A DNA stretch of 64,000 nt from Bacillota bacterium (GTDB lineage Bacteria > Bacillota > Sulfobacillia > RBS10-35 > JAJYVN01), in the NCBI GenBank assembly GCA_021803205.1, contig JAJZMB010000148.1, forward strand, positions 1-64,000. The letters run 5' to 3'. Positions 17,029-26,500 of this stretch are shown one piece after another. Numbering within the stretch: the first letter of the stretch is position 1; the number at the start of each line of letters is the position of its first letter. The notes below the pieces were generated by a model. The model did no database searches. It was not told where the DNA came from and worked only from the letters and a program-made list of their open reading frames with translations. A program made the position numbers and the translations under genes.

Positions 17029-18158
17029 ATGCCGTCGACGCCCTCCGCCCCTCGCCGCATCCGTGCTGCGGTCCTCCGTGAACCCGGCCGCCCGCTGGCC
17101 ATCGAGGAACTCGACTTGGGCGCCCCGCGGGAGGGCGAAGTCGAGGTGCGCATCGCCGCGAGCGGCGTTTGCGGTTCAGACCTCCACCAGATCCTTGGCG
17201 AGTACCGGCTGCCGCTCCCCTGCGTACCCGGCCACGAAGGCGCGGGTGTGGTGGAGCGCATCGGCCCGGGGGTGTCCGGGATAGTCCCGGGGGACCACGT
17301 CGTCCTCCTCTGGCGCAGCCCCTGCGGCCACTGCAGTTACTGCCTGGCTGGGCGGCCGGCGCTCTGTCCCCACGCGGCCGAGGTCCGCCGGCACGGTGCC
17401 ATGCCGGACGGTACAAGCCGTCTGCGTGCCGGCGGACAGACCGTCCACCACTTCCTCGGTGTGTCCTGCTGGGCGGAATATGCGGTCGTGCCGGCCGCGG
17501 CCGTTGTGCGCGTGCCGGCTGAGCTGCCGCTGGAGTATGCCGCGCTGGTGGGTTGCGCAGTGGTGACCGGCATCGGTGCCGCCTGGAACGCGGCCGCCCT
17601 CCGCCCGGGCCAATCCGTGGTCGTCTTCGGCTGCGGCGGCGTCGGTCTCAATATCCTGCAGGGGGCGGCGCTGGCCGGCGCCCATCCGATCGTGGCGGTG
17701 GACAGTCAGGCCGACAAGGAGGCGCTGACCACCATCTTCGGGGCCACGCACTTTGTCGACGGCCGGCGCGCGGACGTGGTGGAGGCGGTGCGGGCACTCA
17801 CGGACGGGGGTGCGGATGCGGCCTTCGAGGCGGTCGGCCTGCCGGCCCTGATGGAGACGGCGCTTGCCGCGACGCGCCCGGCGGCCAGGTGGTGCTGGTG
17901 GGGGTGGCGCCCGAGGAGGCGTTGGCGCGCTTCAACCCGCAGGCGCTGGTGCAGCACGAGAAGACGATTCGCGGCTGCATTTACGGCTCGGCGCAGCCGG
18001 CACGCGACATCCCCCGCTTGCTGCAACTCTTCGCTGCGGGGCGGCTGCGTCTGGGGGAATTGGTGGGCCGGCGCCGGCCGCTAGCTGAGATCAACCGGGC
18101 CATCGCCGATATGCGCACGGGCACGGTGGCGCGCGTGGTGGTGGATATGCAGGCGTGA
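17029..18158 (+). pseudogene. Zinc-dependent alcohol dehydrogenase, frameshifted
   Basis: A class III-like medium-chain dehydrogenase. Seen: catalytic zinc ligands in SGVCGSDLH and GHEGAGVV, structural-zinc cysteines in CGHCSYCLAGRPALC, and the NAD fold VVVFGCGGVGLNILQG. The frame is lost near 17880 (after LAATRP): one missing base, most simply a G in the GGCGG run, moves the rest (GGQVVLVGVAPEEALARF to VVVDMQA, stop 18156-18158) into the next frame. Corrected, the protein is about 376 residues, normal for the family. It may be a genuine mutation or a sequencing error. Start ATG 17029 follows GAGGAGG. Substrate unknown. Confidence 0.8.
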
Positions 18159-18292
18159 AGGGAGATGGGCACGAAACGGCGTTTGGGCAGCGACGCTTGT
18201 CGCGGCTCGGGGGTTGGCCGGCCCGGCCCCCTTGCGCTCGGGGGAGGCCACCGGGGTGGCGGCGGCCGAGGGTCCGCGGAGGAGGCGGCGAG

Positions 18293-18520
18293 GTGCCGAG
18301 CGGCGTTTTGCCCGTGGGCGGGCAGCGGGCCAAGATCCTGGCGTTGATGGACCGGATCGCGGACATTGAGCACGAGATCCTGGCGGTTCCAGGGGACGAC
18401 GAATCGATTCCGACCCCGACGGCCCGGTTCCGGGCAGAGGCCGACGAGGCGGCGAACCTGCTGCGCATGGGCCGGGAGAAACTGCGACGCGCGATCGGTG
18501 GGTCCATCGGGCTGCGGTAG
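18293..18520 (+). CDS. Small helical hypothetical protein, 75 aa
   Basis: GTG 18293 with GGAGGAGG (about 18278-18285). The product is a short polar-helical protein (GQRAKILALMDRIADIEHEI; FRAEADEAANLLRMGREKL) that looks like real coding sequence, with no family recognised. It follows the alcohol dehydrogenase by 134 bp. Confidence 0.5.
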   Translation: MPSGVLPVGGQRAKILALMDRIADIEHEILAVPGDDESIPTPTARFRAEADEAANLLRMGREKLRRAIGGSIGLR

Positions 18521-19222
18521 GCGGCCGGGACCGTCCCTGCCGGGGGGGCGAGCGGCACATGCGCAGCCGCAGGTGTTTTCGTGCCGCGGCCCGGGAAACC
18601 CGAAGCGGTCGTTCGGCGTCAATGCGGAAACCGGGGGCACAGGGCCGCCGTACGGGGAGAAGACTCCACTAGAGCGGGCATGCGTTCCAGGCAATTCGGT
18701 CCCGGTTGGTCCGAACGGCGGCAGGCCTGTAGTCCGTCCGGCGGGCTGCTCTCGCTGTGCCGCTGGGGTTGCTCGCGGCGGCGGGCTGCGGTGCGGAGGC
18801 CGCGACCCCGGTGGCCGGTCCGACTGTGGCCGCTCCGCCCGCCGTCCAGGCGCAGGCCCTGACGAGCACGTTGAGCCAGCCGCCGTACCCCGTCAGCGGT
18901 GCCGTCCTGCTCGGGCGCGGTGGCAGTCATCTCCGTTGCCCACTTCGCCCCGAGATCGCGCCTGGATAGGCCCGCGGTTTGCAGTGCCCTGCGCGCCTGC
19001 GGCCCGGGGAGCGGCCTCAATCGTCACCCGGTCGAGCGGCGGGGTCCTGGCCGCCTGCAGTGCCCTGGCGGCAGGGGTGCCCGCTGCTCGGCCGGGGCCC
19101 GGTCCCAGCGAGCCCCGCTTCGGGTGGATACAGGGAATAGGTGTATCGCCATATAAGAATCATTCGCGGTGCAGGGGGCCCCGAGTCCCGGGCCCGCGAT
19201 ATCCGTCACGCGGAGGGCACGT
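18521..19222. other. 700-bp region without a firm gene
   Basis: A short frame at 18757-18969 starts with a lipoprotein-like segment (MPLGLLAAAGCGAEA, lipobox AAGC) but has no ribosome site and degrades downstream. It could be a decayed lipoprotein. Nothing else is supported. Confidence 0.4.
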
Positions 19223-20518
19223 GTGCACAGCATCCTAGCGGTTCTGCTCTTCGCATGCGTCCTGGTTCTGGTGGTCTGGCAGCCCGGCGGGCTCTCCATA
19301 GGCTGGCCCGCGGCCGCGGGGGGCGCTCTCGCGGTCCTGCTTGGGGTGGTGCCCCTCCGCGACGTCGGGACCGTGGTCGGGATCGTCTGGGATGCCACCC
19401 TGACCTTCGTGGCGCTGATCCTGATCTCACTGATTCTCGACGCGCTCGGGTTCTTTGAGTGGGCCGCTTTGCACATGGCCCGCGCCGCGCGCGGCAGCGG
19501 GTTGCGGCTCTTCGTCTACAGCCTCGTCCTCGGCGCATTCGTGGCGGCGTTCTTCGCCAACGACGGCGCCGCCCTGATCCTCACGCCGATCATCTACGAG
19601 CAGGTCCGGGCCCTGCGTCTGCCGCAGGCGGCCGTGCTGGCTTTCGTCATGGCCGGCGGCTTCATCGCCGACACCACCTCGGTGCCGCTGGTCGTCAGTA
19701 ACCTCGTGAACATCGTCTCTGCCGACTTTTTCCACATCCGCTTTGTCGCCTACGCGGCACGCATGGTGCCGGTCGACGTCGCGGCCTTTGGCGCAAGTCT
19801 TCTGGCTCTCTACCTCTACTACCGGCGATCGTTGCCGCGCACCGTGGAGACGGATGGGCTGAAACGTCCGGAGGACGCCATCCGCGATCCGCGACTGTTC
19901 CGGCTCTCCTGGGTTGTGCTCGCCCTGCTGCTCAGCGGCTACCTGGCAAGCCAGATCCTGCACCTGCCCGTCTCCGCAGTGGCCGGTGGAGCGGCGCTTC
20001 TGCTGCTGGCCTTCGCCTGGCGCAGCCCGGCCGTGGACGTTCGGCGGATGATCGTCCAGGCGCCGTGGAAGGTCGTCGTCTTCTCCATCGGGATGTACGT
20101 GGTGGTTTTCGGGTTGCGAGATGCCGGCCTGATCGCTGCGCTCGCGCGGTCCCTCTCCTTTGCCGCCGGGCATGGCCCGGCGGCCGCTGTCTTCTACACG
20201 GGCTACCTGGCGGCCGGACTATCGTCGGTGATGAACAATATGCCGACAGTGATGGTCGACGCGCTGGCGATCCACGCCGCGGGCGCGGCGGGCCCCCTGC
20301 GGGTGGGGATGGCACTGGCCAACGTCATCGGCTGTGACCTCGGTCCCAAGATCACGCCGATCGGCTCGCTTGCCACGTTGCTCTGGCTGCACGTCCTGGA
20401 GCGGCGCGGCATGAAGATCGGCTGGGGCCGCTACTTCAGAACGGGCATCGTCCTGACGTTGCCGGTGCTCGCCGCGACGCTGGGTGCCCTGTGGCTGGTG
20501 CAGGCCTTCCATGTCTGA
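19223..20518 (+). CDS. arsB: Arsenite efflux membrane protein ArsB
   Basis: 431 residues, about 11-12 transmembrane segments, ArsB/ion transporter family. Recognisable blocks: FFANDGAALILTPIIYEQ, GGFIADTTSVPLVVSNLVNI, GLSSVMNNMPTVMVDALAI, NVIGCDLGPKITPIGSLATL. It exports As(III) across the cell membrane, driven by the proton motive force (or by ArsA, none seen). Start GTG 19223 has GGAGGG five bases upstream. arsC follows by 42 bp and supplies arsenite from arsenate, so the two form an operon. No arsR repressor is adjacent. Confidence 0.92.
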   Translation: MHSILAVLLFACVLVLVVWQPGGLSIGWPAAAGGALAVLLGVVPLRDVGTVVGIVWDATLTFVALILISLILDALGFFEWAALHMARAARGSGLRLFVYSLVLGAFVAAFFANDGAALILTPIIYEQVRALRLPQAAVLAFVMAGGFIADTTSVPLVVSNLVNIVSADFFHIRFVAYAARMVPVDVAAFGASLLALYLYYRRSLPRTVETDGLKRPEDAIRDPRLFRLSWVVLALLLSGYLASQILHLPVSAVAGGAALLLLAFAWRSPAVDVRRMIVQAPWKVVVFSIGMYVVVFGLRDAGLIAALARSLSFAAGHGPAAAVFYTGYLAAGLSSVMNNMPTVMVDALAIHAAGAAGPLRVGMALANVIGCDLGPKITPIGSLATLLWLHVLERRGMKIGWGRYFRTGIVLTLPVLAATLGALWLVQAFHV

Positions 20519-20560
20519 GGGCAGGCCCTCGGCTCCCTGAGAACGCTGGAGGTGGTCCCT

Positions 20561-21070
20561 GTGCCCAAGCCCCTGATGTACTTTGTGTGCACCGGTAACT
20601 CGTGCCGCAGTCAGATGGCGGAGGGCTTCGCCCGGCTCCTTGGCGGCGATCGCTGGCAGGTGGCCAGCGCTGGCATCGCCCCGACTGCGGTCAATCCGCT
20701 GGCCGTGATTGCCATGTCCGAAGTCGGCATTGACATTACGCCGCAGACCTCCAAGGCGATCGACCGGGACCTGCTGCAGCGTGCCACAGTGGTCGTGACC
20801 CTCTGCGGGGACGCGGAGGAGACCTGCCCGGCCCCGCCCCCAGGGGTCCGCCGGGTACACTGGCCGCTGCCCGACCCGGCGCGGGCGCGGGGTGACGCAG
20901 CGGAGGTCGCGGCCGTCTTCCGCTCGGTGCGCGACGAGATCCGCGCGTGCGTAGAGGCCCTGCTAGGGGAAGAAACGGATCAGGCGGGGGCGCCGACTAC
21001 CGGGGCCGCAGTCCTGCCGCCGCCGGGCGACCCGCACTTCGCCGCGCAAGACCGCCGCGAATCACGGTAA
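20561..21070 (+). CDS. arsC: Arsenate reductase ArsC (thioredoxin-coupled, LMW-phosphatase type)
   Basis: 169 residues. The P-loop CTGNSCRSQMAEGF starts at Cys10 and the relay cysteines Cys82 and Cys89 (TLCGDAEETCP) sit exactly where the thioredoxin-type enzymes have theirs. It reduces arsenate to arsenite in the cytosol for export by ArsB. The C-terminus carries about 30 extra residues (from EETDQAGAP) compared with the usual length. Start GTG 20561 has GGAGGT seven bases upstream and gives the standard N-terminus. Confidence 0.93.
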   Translation: MPKPLMYFVCTGNSCRSQMAEGFARLLGGDRWQVASAGIAPTAVNPLAVIAMSEVGIDITPQTSKAIDRDLLQRATVVVTLCGDAEETCPAPPPGVRRVHWPLPDPARARGDAAEVAAVFRSVRDEIRACVEALLGEETDQAGAPTTGAAVLPPPGDPHFAAQDRRESR

Positions 21071-21374
21071 ACTTTATATGCTCCGGCGGTCGTTGCAGCG
21101 TGGGCCTGCCGGTGTGCCCCGCGTCGGTGTACGAAGCAGCGACCCCGCAAGCGCCCGGTACGCTGTCCGTGAAGCGGGGCGCATTCCCTGCGGCGCCGCG
21201 GCCCTGAGCGTCCTCGGGGGGGAGTTCCGTTCCTGGCCAGATGACTTTCCACCCGCGCCCTTGTTCCCGGCCGCTCGTCTCCGTCGTCGCCGGTACTGCT
21301 CTCCTGTCCCGATTCCGTTCCCGGTTCCTTTCCCGTCCGAACATTTCCCATGCACCGGAGGAGGCCAATGCCCC
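21071..21374. other. Intergenic stretch, nothing clear
   Basis: About 300 bp before the aminopeptidase gene. The frame is open upstream but the sequence is not protein-like. No promoter or hairpin stands out. Confidence 0.4.
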
Positions 21375-22655
21375 TTGTCCAGCCCAGCGGAGTCCATTAC
21401 CGTCCCCGTCCCGGAAGGGGGACCTGCGCCCACTACCCTCGAACGTTACGCGGACTTGGCGGTCCATGTCGGCGTCCACCTGCAGCCGGATCAGACCCTC
21501 GTCATTCGCTCCCCTATCGAAACAGCGTCCTTTGCCCGCACTATCGCCGCCCGAGCCTACGCGGCGGGAGCACACGATGTGCACATCGACTGGGAGGACG
21601 AGCAGGCCTCGCTTCTTCGCCATCAGCTCGCCCCCGCGTCCGCTCTGTCCGAATACCCCGAGTGGCGTGCCAAGGCGCTCGAAGGGCTTGCCGCGTCCGG
21701 CGCGGCCTTTCTCAGCATTGCCGCCAACGACCCCGACCTCCTGCGCGGCATCGACCCGGAGCGGATTGCCGCGGTCAACCGCGCCCGAATGGCCGCGCTG
21801 TCCGGCTGGTACGCCCGGATCACCGGCATGCGCACCACTTGGAGCATCGTTTCGGTGCCCACGCCGGGTTGGGCGGCCAAGGTCTTTCCAGACCTGCCTC
21901 CGGACGAGCGCGTGCGCCGCCTCTGGGATTACATCCTCCAAGCCGTGCGCGTCGATGCCGCCGATCCTGTGCAGGCATGGCGTCGCCACCTGGGCGAACT
22001 CGGCGCCCGCGCGGCCCACATGAACAGCGCCCGATTCCGCAGCCTCCATTTCACCGGTCCCGGCACGGACCTCACAGTCGATCTCCCCGAAGGCCACCTC
22101 TGGGTGACATCTCCCATCACTGATCCGCGCGGCATCGCGTTCGTGCCCAACATGCCGACTGAGGAGATTTTCACGCTGGCAGTGCGCGAGGGGGTGCATG
22201 GCACGGTGGCGGCCAGCATGCCGCTGAACTACCGAGGTGCGCTGATCGAGGACCTCAGGCTGCGGTTCGAGGCTGGTCGCGTGGTGGCGGCGGACGCCCG
22301 CAGCGGGCGCGACACCCTGCAGCGGCTGATAGACACCGACGACGGCTCGGGGCGGATCGGCGAGGTGGCGCTGGTGCCACACGGCTCCGCGGTCTCCCGC
22401 CTCGGCACCCTCTTTTACAACACCCTCTTTGATGAAAACGCCGCTTGCCACCTGGCCCTCGGGCGTGCTTACCCCATGTGCCTGGAGGGCGGACCGGAGA
22501 TGGACGCCGAGCAGTTGCAGCGCCGCGGTGCCACCACAAGCCTGGAGCATGTGGACTTCATGATCGGTTCACCCGCGCTGTGCATCGACGGTGCGGCGGC
22601 CGACGGGGCGGTGGTCCCCGTCATGCGGCGCGGGGTCTGGGCGTTCTCCGTGTAG
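21375..22655 (+). CDS. M29-family metallo-aminopeptidase
   Basis: 426 residues, normal for the thermophilic aminopeptidase (AmpS/AmpT, peptidase M29) family. Conserved blocks: LERYADLAVHVGVHLQPDQT, VHIDWEDEQ, FVPNMPTEEIFTLA (with the metal-binding Glu), SMPLNYRGALIEDLRLRFEA, GEVALVPHGSAVSRLGTLFY, and LGRAYPMC plus EHVDFMIG near the end. A cytosolic two-metal enzyme that releases N-terminal residues. Start TTG 21375 is chosen because GGAGGAGG (21357-21364) is at proper distance and the length is right; a further-upstream start would add about 100 odd residues. Confidence 0.88.
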   Translation: MSSPAESITVPVPEGGPAPTTLERYADLAVHVGVHLQPDQTLVIRSPIETASFARTIAARAYAAGAHDVHIDWEDEQASLLRHQLAPASALSEYPEWRAKALEGLAASGAAFLSIAANDPDLLRGIDPERIAAVNRARMAALSGWYARITGMRTTWSIVSVPTPGWAAKVFPDLPPDERVRRLWDYILQAVRVDAADPVQAWRRHLGELGARAAHMNSARFRSLHFTGPGTDLTVDLPEGHLWVTSPITDPRGIAFVPNMPTEEIFTLAVREGVHGTVAASMPLNYRGALIEDLRLRFEAGRVVAADARSGRDTLQRLIDTDDGSGRIGEVALVPHGSAVSRLGTLFYNTLFDENAACHLALGRAYPMCLEGGPEMDAEQLQRRGATTSLEHVDFMIGSPALCIDGAAADGAVVPVMRRGVWAFSV

Positions 22656-22692
22656 ACCGGTGCGTGTAATGCGGGCCCGTGTGGTCGGTCGG

Positions 22693-22712
22693 GCCGCCAC
22701 GGCCGTGGCGGC
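22693..22712 (+). terminator. Palindromic stem after the aminopeptidase gene
   Basis: GCCGCCACGGCCGTGGCGGC is a 20-bp perfect palindrome 37 bp past the stop. There is no T-run. Confidence 0.4.
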
Positions 22713-22765
22713 TCCTGCGGGCCTCCGGGGCGGCGGTGCGCTTCCCCGAAGGCGGGCAGTCAGTC

Positions 22766-22878
22766 GGTAAAGTCGCTCCTGTTGCCGTTGGAGCTCTGCC
22801 GGCTAAGGAATAATCATGGCTCTGTGGCGACGACTGGTCGACGGGCAGCCGGACTTTGCCGGACTCCTGCGCGGGCGG
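22766..22878. repeat. Dispersed repeat element, copy 1
   Basis: About 113 bp clearly related to 31345-31456 (shared runs AAAGTCGCTCC, CTGCCGGC, TCGACGGGCA, TTTGCCGGA, CCTGCGC). Both copies begin with GGYAAAGTC and end near an inverted counterpart (GACTTTGCC here, GGCTTTGCC in copy 2). A REP/MITE-like sequence is one reading. Confidence 0.55.
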
Positions 22879-23019
22879 TCGGGTGCGATCGACATTATTC
22901 TTGGACAGTGATAGCATGCGGCCTTCGGGCGCGTCCCCGGCACACGGCCGGGACGGGTTGTCCCGGCACCCGCCCCGGCATCGCACAATCCGGCATACGG
23001 CAAAGGGGGGAGCGGCGCT

Positions 23020-24312
23020 ATGGCAGACCCGTGGGCGTTCCCCGACCGGACCCGCCCCGTTCTCGCTGCGATCTACCGCCGGTACGACCACTTGCTGCGC
23101 GAACCGGCTGATGCGCGCTTCTTCGAGATCGAGTGTCCCTCCGACCTGTGGTCCTGGTTTCCTCAGGGCAACCGCGGGCGCTGGCTCGGCTACTCCCTTC
23201 CGCCGCGCCACAAGCTGGACGGCGCCCGCCCGCAGGGGGCCCCCGCTGTGGGCGAGCCAGGAGACGCCCCGGGGTTTTGGGAGGCCGACGGGGGCGACGC
23301 CGCCCTGTCCTGGCGCGGGCGGGCCCTGGACGGGGTGTGGGACTTCCGGGCCGAATTCGGACTGTTGTATGTGTGTTCTCCCGGTCACGCCGCCCTGGAA
23401 GGCGACCTAGCCGCCATTCACCACTTCGAGGCGGTGCTCGGCGGCCGCGAGGCAGACGTGGCAGGTCTTGAACGCTGGCTGGGGAGCGAATCCCGCCGTC
23501 TGGCCGCTGAGGGGCGCCGTGTGATCGGCCTCGGCGGCACCGACGACATCGTCGGCCTGCGGACGGACCTCGCTGCCGTGATCTTGCCCGACGGTGTGCT
23601 CTCCGGGCTGGTCCGCGACCTGGAACTCTTCTGCGGCGAGCGAGAGTGGTATGCGGAGCACCAGGTGCCCTGGCGGCGAGGGCTGCTGCTTTATGGCCCC
23701 CCGGGCAACGGCAAGACCACCGTCGCGCGCTGTCTGGCCTCCCGTGCGCTGGACCTCGGCGGCGCCGCCTTCGCCTTTACTCCCGCGGGGCACCGCGACG
23801 GGGATGTGCGGTCGGCCTTCCGCCGGGCGAGCGCCGCAGCGCCGGCGGTGCTGCTGATGGAGGACGTCGACGCCCTGCGTGAGAGTCGGATCACACGCGC
23901 GGTCTTCCTGAGCCTGGTGGAGGACCCCGTCCACACGCACGGCGTGTTCCTGGTGGCCACGACCAACTACCCGGAGGAGGTCGACCCAGCCCTGGCCGGT
24001 CGGGCCGGACGTTTCGATCGGGCCGTGCACCTCCCGGCCCCGGATGCCGTCCTGCGGCGGCGGCTCCTGGAACGGCTGTGGCACCGCGGACCCCTCCAGC
24101 CCCTCGTCGTCACCGCGGTCGAACAGACCGCAGGCTTGTCCATCGCCAGCCTCAACGAGGTGCACTACTCGGCATCGATGTGGCTCCGCGACGGGCGGAT
24201 CGTGGACGAAGCGGCCGTCGCGGCCATCGCCGCTGATCTGCGTCGGGCAGAGATGGCAAAGACCACGCACGACTGGGGCGGGGGGCGCGTCGGCTTCCGC
24301 GCGGAGGCGTGA
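23020..24312 (+). CDS. AAA+ ATPase, BCS1/FtsH-like module
   Basis: 430 residues. The N-terminal 200 residues have no recognised domain. The AAA core has Walker A GPPGNGKTT (residues 226-234), Walker B VLLMEDVD (about 277-284), sensor-1 ATTNYPEEVDPALAGRAGRF containing the arginine finger region, and a C-terminal small helical domain. It is likely an oligomeric remodelling ATPase of the BCS1-like type; the partner is unknown. AAGGGGGGAG precedes the ATG. It may be translationally coupled to the tiny ORF at 24322. Confidence 0.82.
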   Translation: MADPWAFPDRTRPVLAAIYRRYDHLLREPADARFFEIECPSDLWSWFPQGNRGRWLGYSLPPRHKLDGARPQGAPAVGEPGDAPGFWEADGGDAALSWRGRALDGVWDFRAEFGLLYVCSPGHAALEGDLAAIHHFEAVLGGREADVAGLERWLGSESRRLAAEGRRVIGLGGTDDIVGLRTDLAAVILPDGVLSGLVRDLELFCGEREWYAEHQVPWRRGLLLYGPPGNGKTTVARCLASRALDLGGAAFAFTPAGHRDGDVRSAFRRASAAAPAVLLMEDVDALRESRITRAVFLSLVEDPVHTHGVFLVATTNYPEEVDPALAGRAGRFDRAVHLPAPDAVLRRRLLERLWHRGPLQPLVVTAVEQTAGLSIASLNEVHYSASMWLRDGRIVDEAAVAAIAADLRRAEMAKTTHDWGGGRVGFRAEA

Positions 24313-24321
24313 GGGGCGGTG

Positions 24322-24417
24322 GTGGAGTCGCTGCCGATTCCTGAGGACTTCGAGGCGTATGGGCGGTCGGGGCGCGACGAGGCCGACGCGCTGGCGGTTG
24401 ACGTGGGGCCGTGGTAG
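24322..24417 (+). CDS. Possible 31-aa ORF after the AAA ATPase
   Basis: GTG 24322 lies ten bases past the ATPase stop with GAGGGG in between. The acidic product begins VESLPIPEDFEAYGRS. The terminator hairpin follows 48 bp later. No family. Confidence 0.35.
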   Translation: MESLPIPEDFEAYGRSGRDEADALAVDVGPW

Positions 24418-24464
24418 AGGTCGATGCGCGCCCCAGGTGCGGATCGGTGGTGTACTCTCGCCCA

Positions 24465-24503
24465 GGATGGAGCCCCCGGGCGGGTCGCCCCGGGGCTCCA
24501 TCC
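24465..24503 (+). terminator. Terminator of the AAA ATPase unit
   Basis: A 12-bp stem GGATGGAGCCCC (24465-24476) / GGGGCTCCATCC (24492-24503) with a 15-nt loop. Confidence 0.65.
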
Positions 24504-24679
24504 GTTCGGATACGCTGACTCCGCCGCCCAGGTGGCGCAGTAACGGCGCCGGCCGATCATCCAGCATGCGCTCCAGATGCCGCATGAATGCTTCGATGTC
24601 CAGACTGCGCTCTTGCGGGGTCCGGCAGATCCCGGCCGGGGCCGGATCCCCCCTGTCTGCCGGCCGCAGTCGAGTTCCA

Positions 24680-25489
24680 TCACAGGTGCGGCGAGGGGAG
24701 TGGGTGGGGCGCCGGTTGCGGGTTCGCGCGGCCGAGGGCCAGGAAGGTGGCTGGGCCAACGATGCCGTCGACCGAGAGCCCGTTCTTCTGCTGGAAGGCG
24801 CGGACCGCTGCAGCCGCCAGCGGACTGTAGCGCCCGTCCACGGGCCCGTGGTAAAGTCCGGCGGATCGCAGCAGCTTCTGTACCAGGGCGACATCGAGGC
24901 CGTTGCGGCCGCCGAAGATAGCTCGCCCGCCGGCATGGGTGTAGAGGCACAGGGCGTCGAAGGTCGGGCCGTCCGCGACGGGTTCCTGGCTAAGCCCCGT
25001 GTCGCCGGCGGCCCCGGCGTCCGCCTTGAACTGCTTCAGCGCCTCCGCGGTGGTTGCCCCGAAGGTCCCGTTGGGCGGCTGTCCCAGGGCGTCGGAGTAG
25101 CGGTAGAGGGCCAGGCGGTTCTGCAGTACGAAGACGTCGCCTCCCGTATTCCCTTGGACCAGGGTGCGGCTGGCGAGCGGTGGTCCCCCGTACGTGGTGT
25201 GCGCGCCCACGCCATGACCGAGCGTGAAGTAGGTGGCGGGGCCGACGATGCCATCGGCGCGGATACCGAATCGGTGTTGCAGCGCGCGCACGGCCGCCTC
25301 GGTGGCCGGCCCCCAGACCCCGTCGACGTTCACCGCCACTCCGTAGGGCTGGTCGAGCAGCGTGCGCAGGGTATTGTGCAGGTATTGCAGGAGCGCGACA
25401 TCGGTACCTCGCTGCGCCGGACGGCGTGCCCGCAGCAGCCGGCTGCCAAACGGCGCGTATGGACCGAAGCGTTCTTCCCATCGGACCAT
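24680..25489 (-). CDS. Protein with three peptidoglycan-binding (PG_binding_1) repeats
   Basis: 269 residues built of three PG_binding_1 repeats: about residues 25-95 (VDGVWGPATEAAVRALQHRF, DGIVGPATYFTL), 105-165 (LVQGNTGGDVFVLQNRLALY, NGTFGATTAEALKQFKADAG) and 200-260 (LVQKLLRSAGLYHGPVDGRY, VDGIVGPATFLALG). There is no catalytic domain and no clear signal peptide, so export or spore location is uncertain. ATG 25489 has a G-rich Shine-Dalgarno-like run; a GTG 18 bp upstream is possible. The family binds wall or cortex peptidoglycan. Confidence 0.8.
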   Translation of the reverse strand: MVRWEERFGPYAPFGSRLLRARRPAQRGTDVALLQYLHNTLRTLLDQPYGVAVNVDGVWGPATEAAVRALQHRFGIRADGIVGPATYFTLGHGVGAHTTYGGPPLASRTLVQGNTGGDVFVLQNRLALYRYSDALGQPPNGTFGATTAEALKQFKADAGAAGDTGLSQEPVADGPTFDALCLYTHAGGRAIFGGRNGLDVALVQKLLRSAGLYHGPVDGRYSPLAAAAVRAFQQKNGLSVDGIVGPATFLALGRANPQPAPHPLPSPHL

Positions 25490-25589
25490 GCCTGCTGCCC
25501 CCCCCACCGGCTTGGTGCCGACAGGGTATGCGGGAGCCGCGGGCTTGGCCCGCCGGTGCCGAGGCGAGGCGGTGGGAGACGGCAGGAAT

Positions 25590-25627
25590 GCGGGGTGAAG
25601 CGGCTGGCGCCAGCCGCTTCACCCCGC
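25590..25627. repeat. 38-bp perfect palindrome
   Basis: The two 19-base halves (25590-25608 and 25609-25627) are exact reverse complements with no loop. It lies between the peptidoglycan-binding gene's start and the GH2 remnant. It could be a terminator of the minus-strand remnant or a protein-binding site. Confidence 0.7.
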
Positions 25628-26500
25628 GGGTGTTCCGTACTCAGACGGCGCGCGGTCCGAGCAGCCGGCGCCCGGCACCGGGCCCGAAGAGCGCCATGTC
25701 TGCCCGAACACGGCCCGTAGGTCGTAACGGAACTCCTTGGGCAGGATGCCGTATCGCCGCAACTCGTTGTGTTCCCATTCCAGGTCGGTGAACTCGGTGT
25801 AGACGCAGCCGCAATGCCGTTGGGATACGCACTCGGTCGGTGCACGACCCACCATCCCTGGTGGCCGGTTGGATCCACTCATCGCAACATGTGGTCGTGA
25901 TCCCGTGTGTGCGGGCCCTAAGCAACCGGTATTGGACGTAGCCGCCAATCTTCTTCTGCAACCGCAGTTCGTTGGTGAGCCACTTGATGCAGGATGAGAT
26001 GTTCTTGTCGCCGGCGCCTGCGCCGGCCCGATCCCGCCGTGTTTGCTGCTGATCAGCGGCGCGGAGCCCTCCGTCCGGCCGAGCACGTAGTTCCCGGGCG
26101 AAGGGCGTTGGGTCCGGGCCACGACGTCGGCGAAAAGCCGCCGGTCCGGCACCTGCCAATTCGCGGACACCGTAAGCCGCGGCGGTACCAGCCGATCTCC
26201 TGGCGCCGCGCCCTACCGCGGTCGTCGTGCCACCTGCCGCACAGCACCGGCTCACCGGGCTGCTCAGCGGGGTCCAGATAGGCCCGCAAGAAGAAAAACC
26301 GGGCAGCTTCCGCCGCCCGATCGTGCCCCCAGGTCGCGAGAGACTGCCAAGGGAAGGGGACCGCGTTGCGGTCGGGAAATGTAGTACTCGACTGCTGCCA
26401 ACCTTCGTCTAGACCGCGGGCGCCGGGGTCAAAGGCGAAATCCCAGGTGCCGCAGAGATCTGTCCAGTGCTTAGCAGCGGAAGTCGGGCCGTCCGTGCGA
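25625..26500 (-). pseudogene. Remnant of a glycoside hydrolase family 2 enzyme
   Basis: Minus-strand pieces in several frames match the start and end of a GH2 beta-glycosidase. The N-terminal jelly-roll part reads DLCGTWDFAFDPGARGLDEG, VPFPWQSLATWG and EIGWYRRGL. The barrel C-terminal part reads GCVYTEFTDLEWEH and LPKEFRYDLRAVFG. A full gene is about 1.8-2.4 kb; only about 0.9 kb remains, with frameshifts and at least one large internal deletion. Non-functional. Confidence 0.65.

Noticed and set aside
16019-17416. 465-codon minus-strand frame over the IS607 remnant and dehydrogenase
   Set aside because: Runs antisense to three recognisable coding pieces; composition is typical of a shadow.
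18366-19238. 290-codon plus-strand frame before arsB
   Set aside because: Arg/Gly/Pro-rich, overlaps a better small gene, and no ribosome site; the composition looks non-coding.
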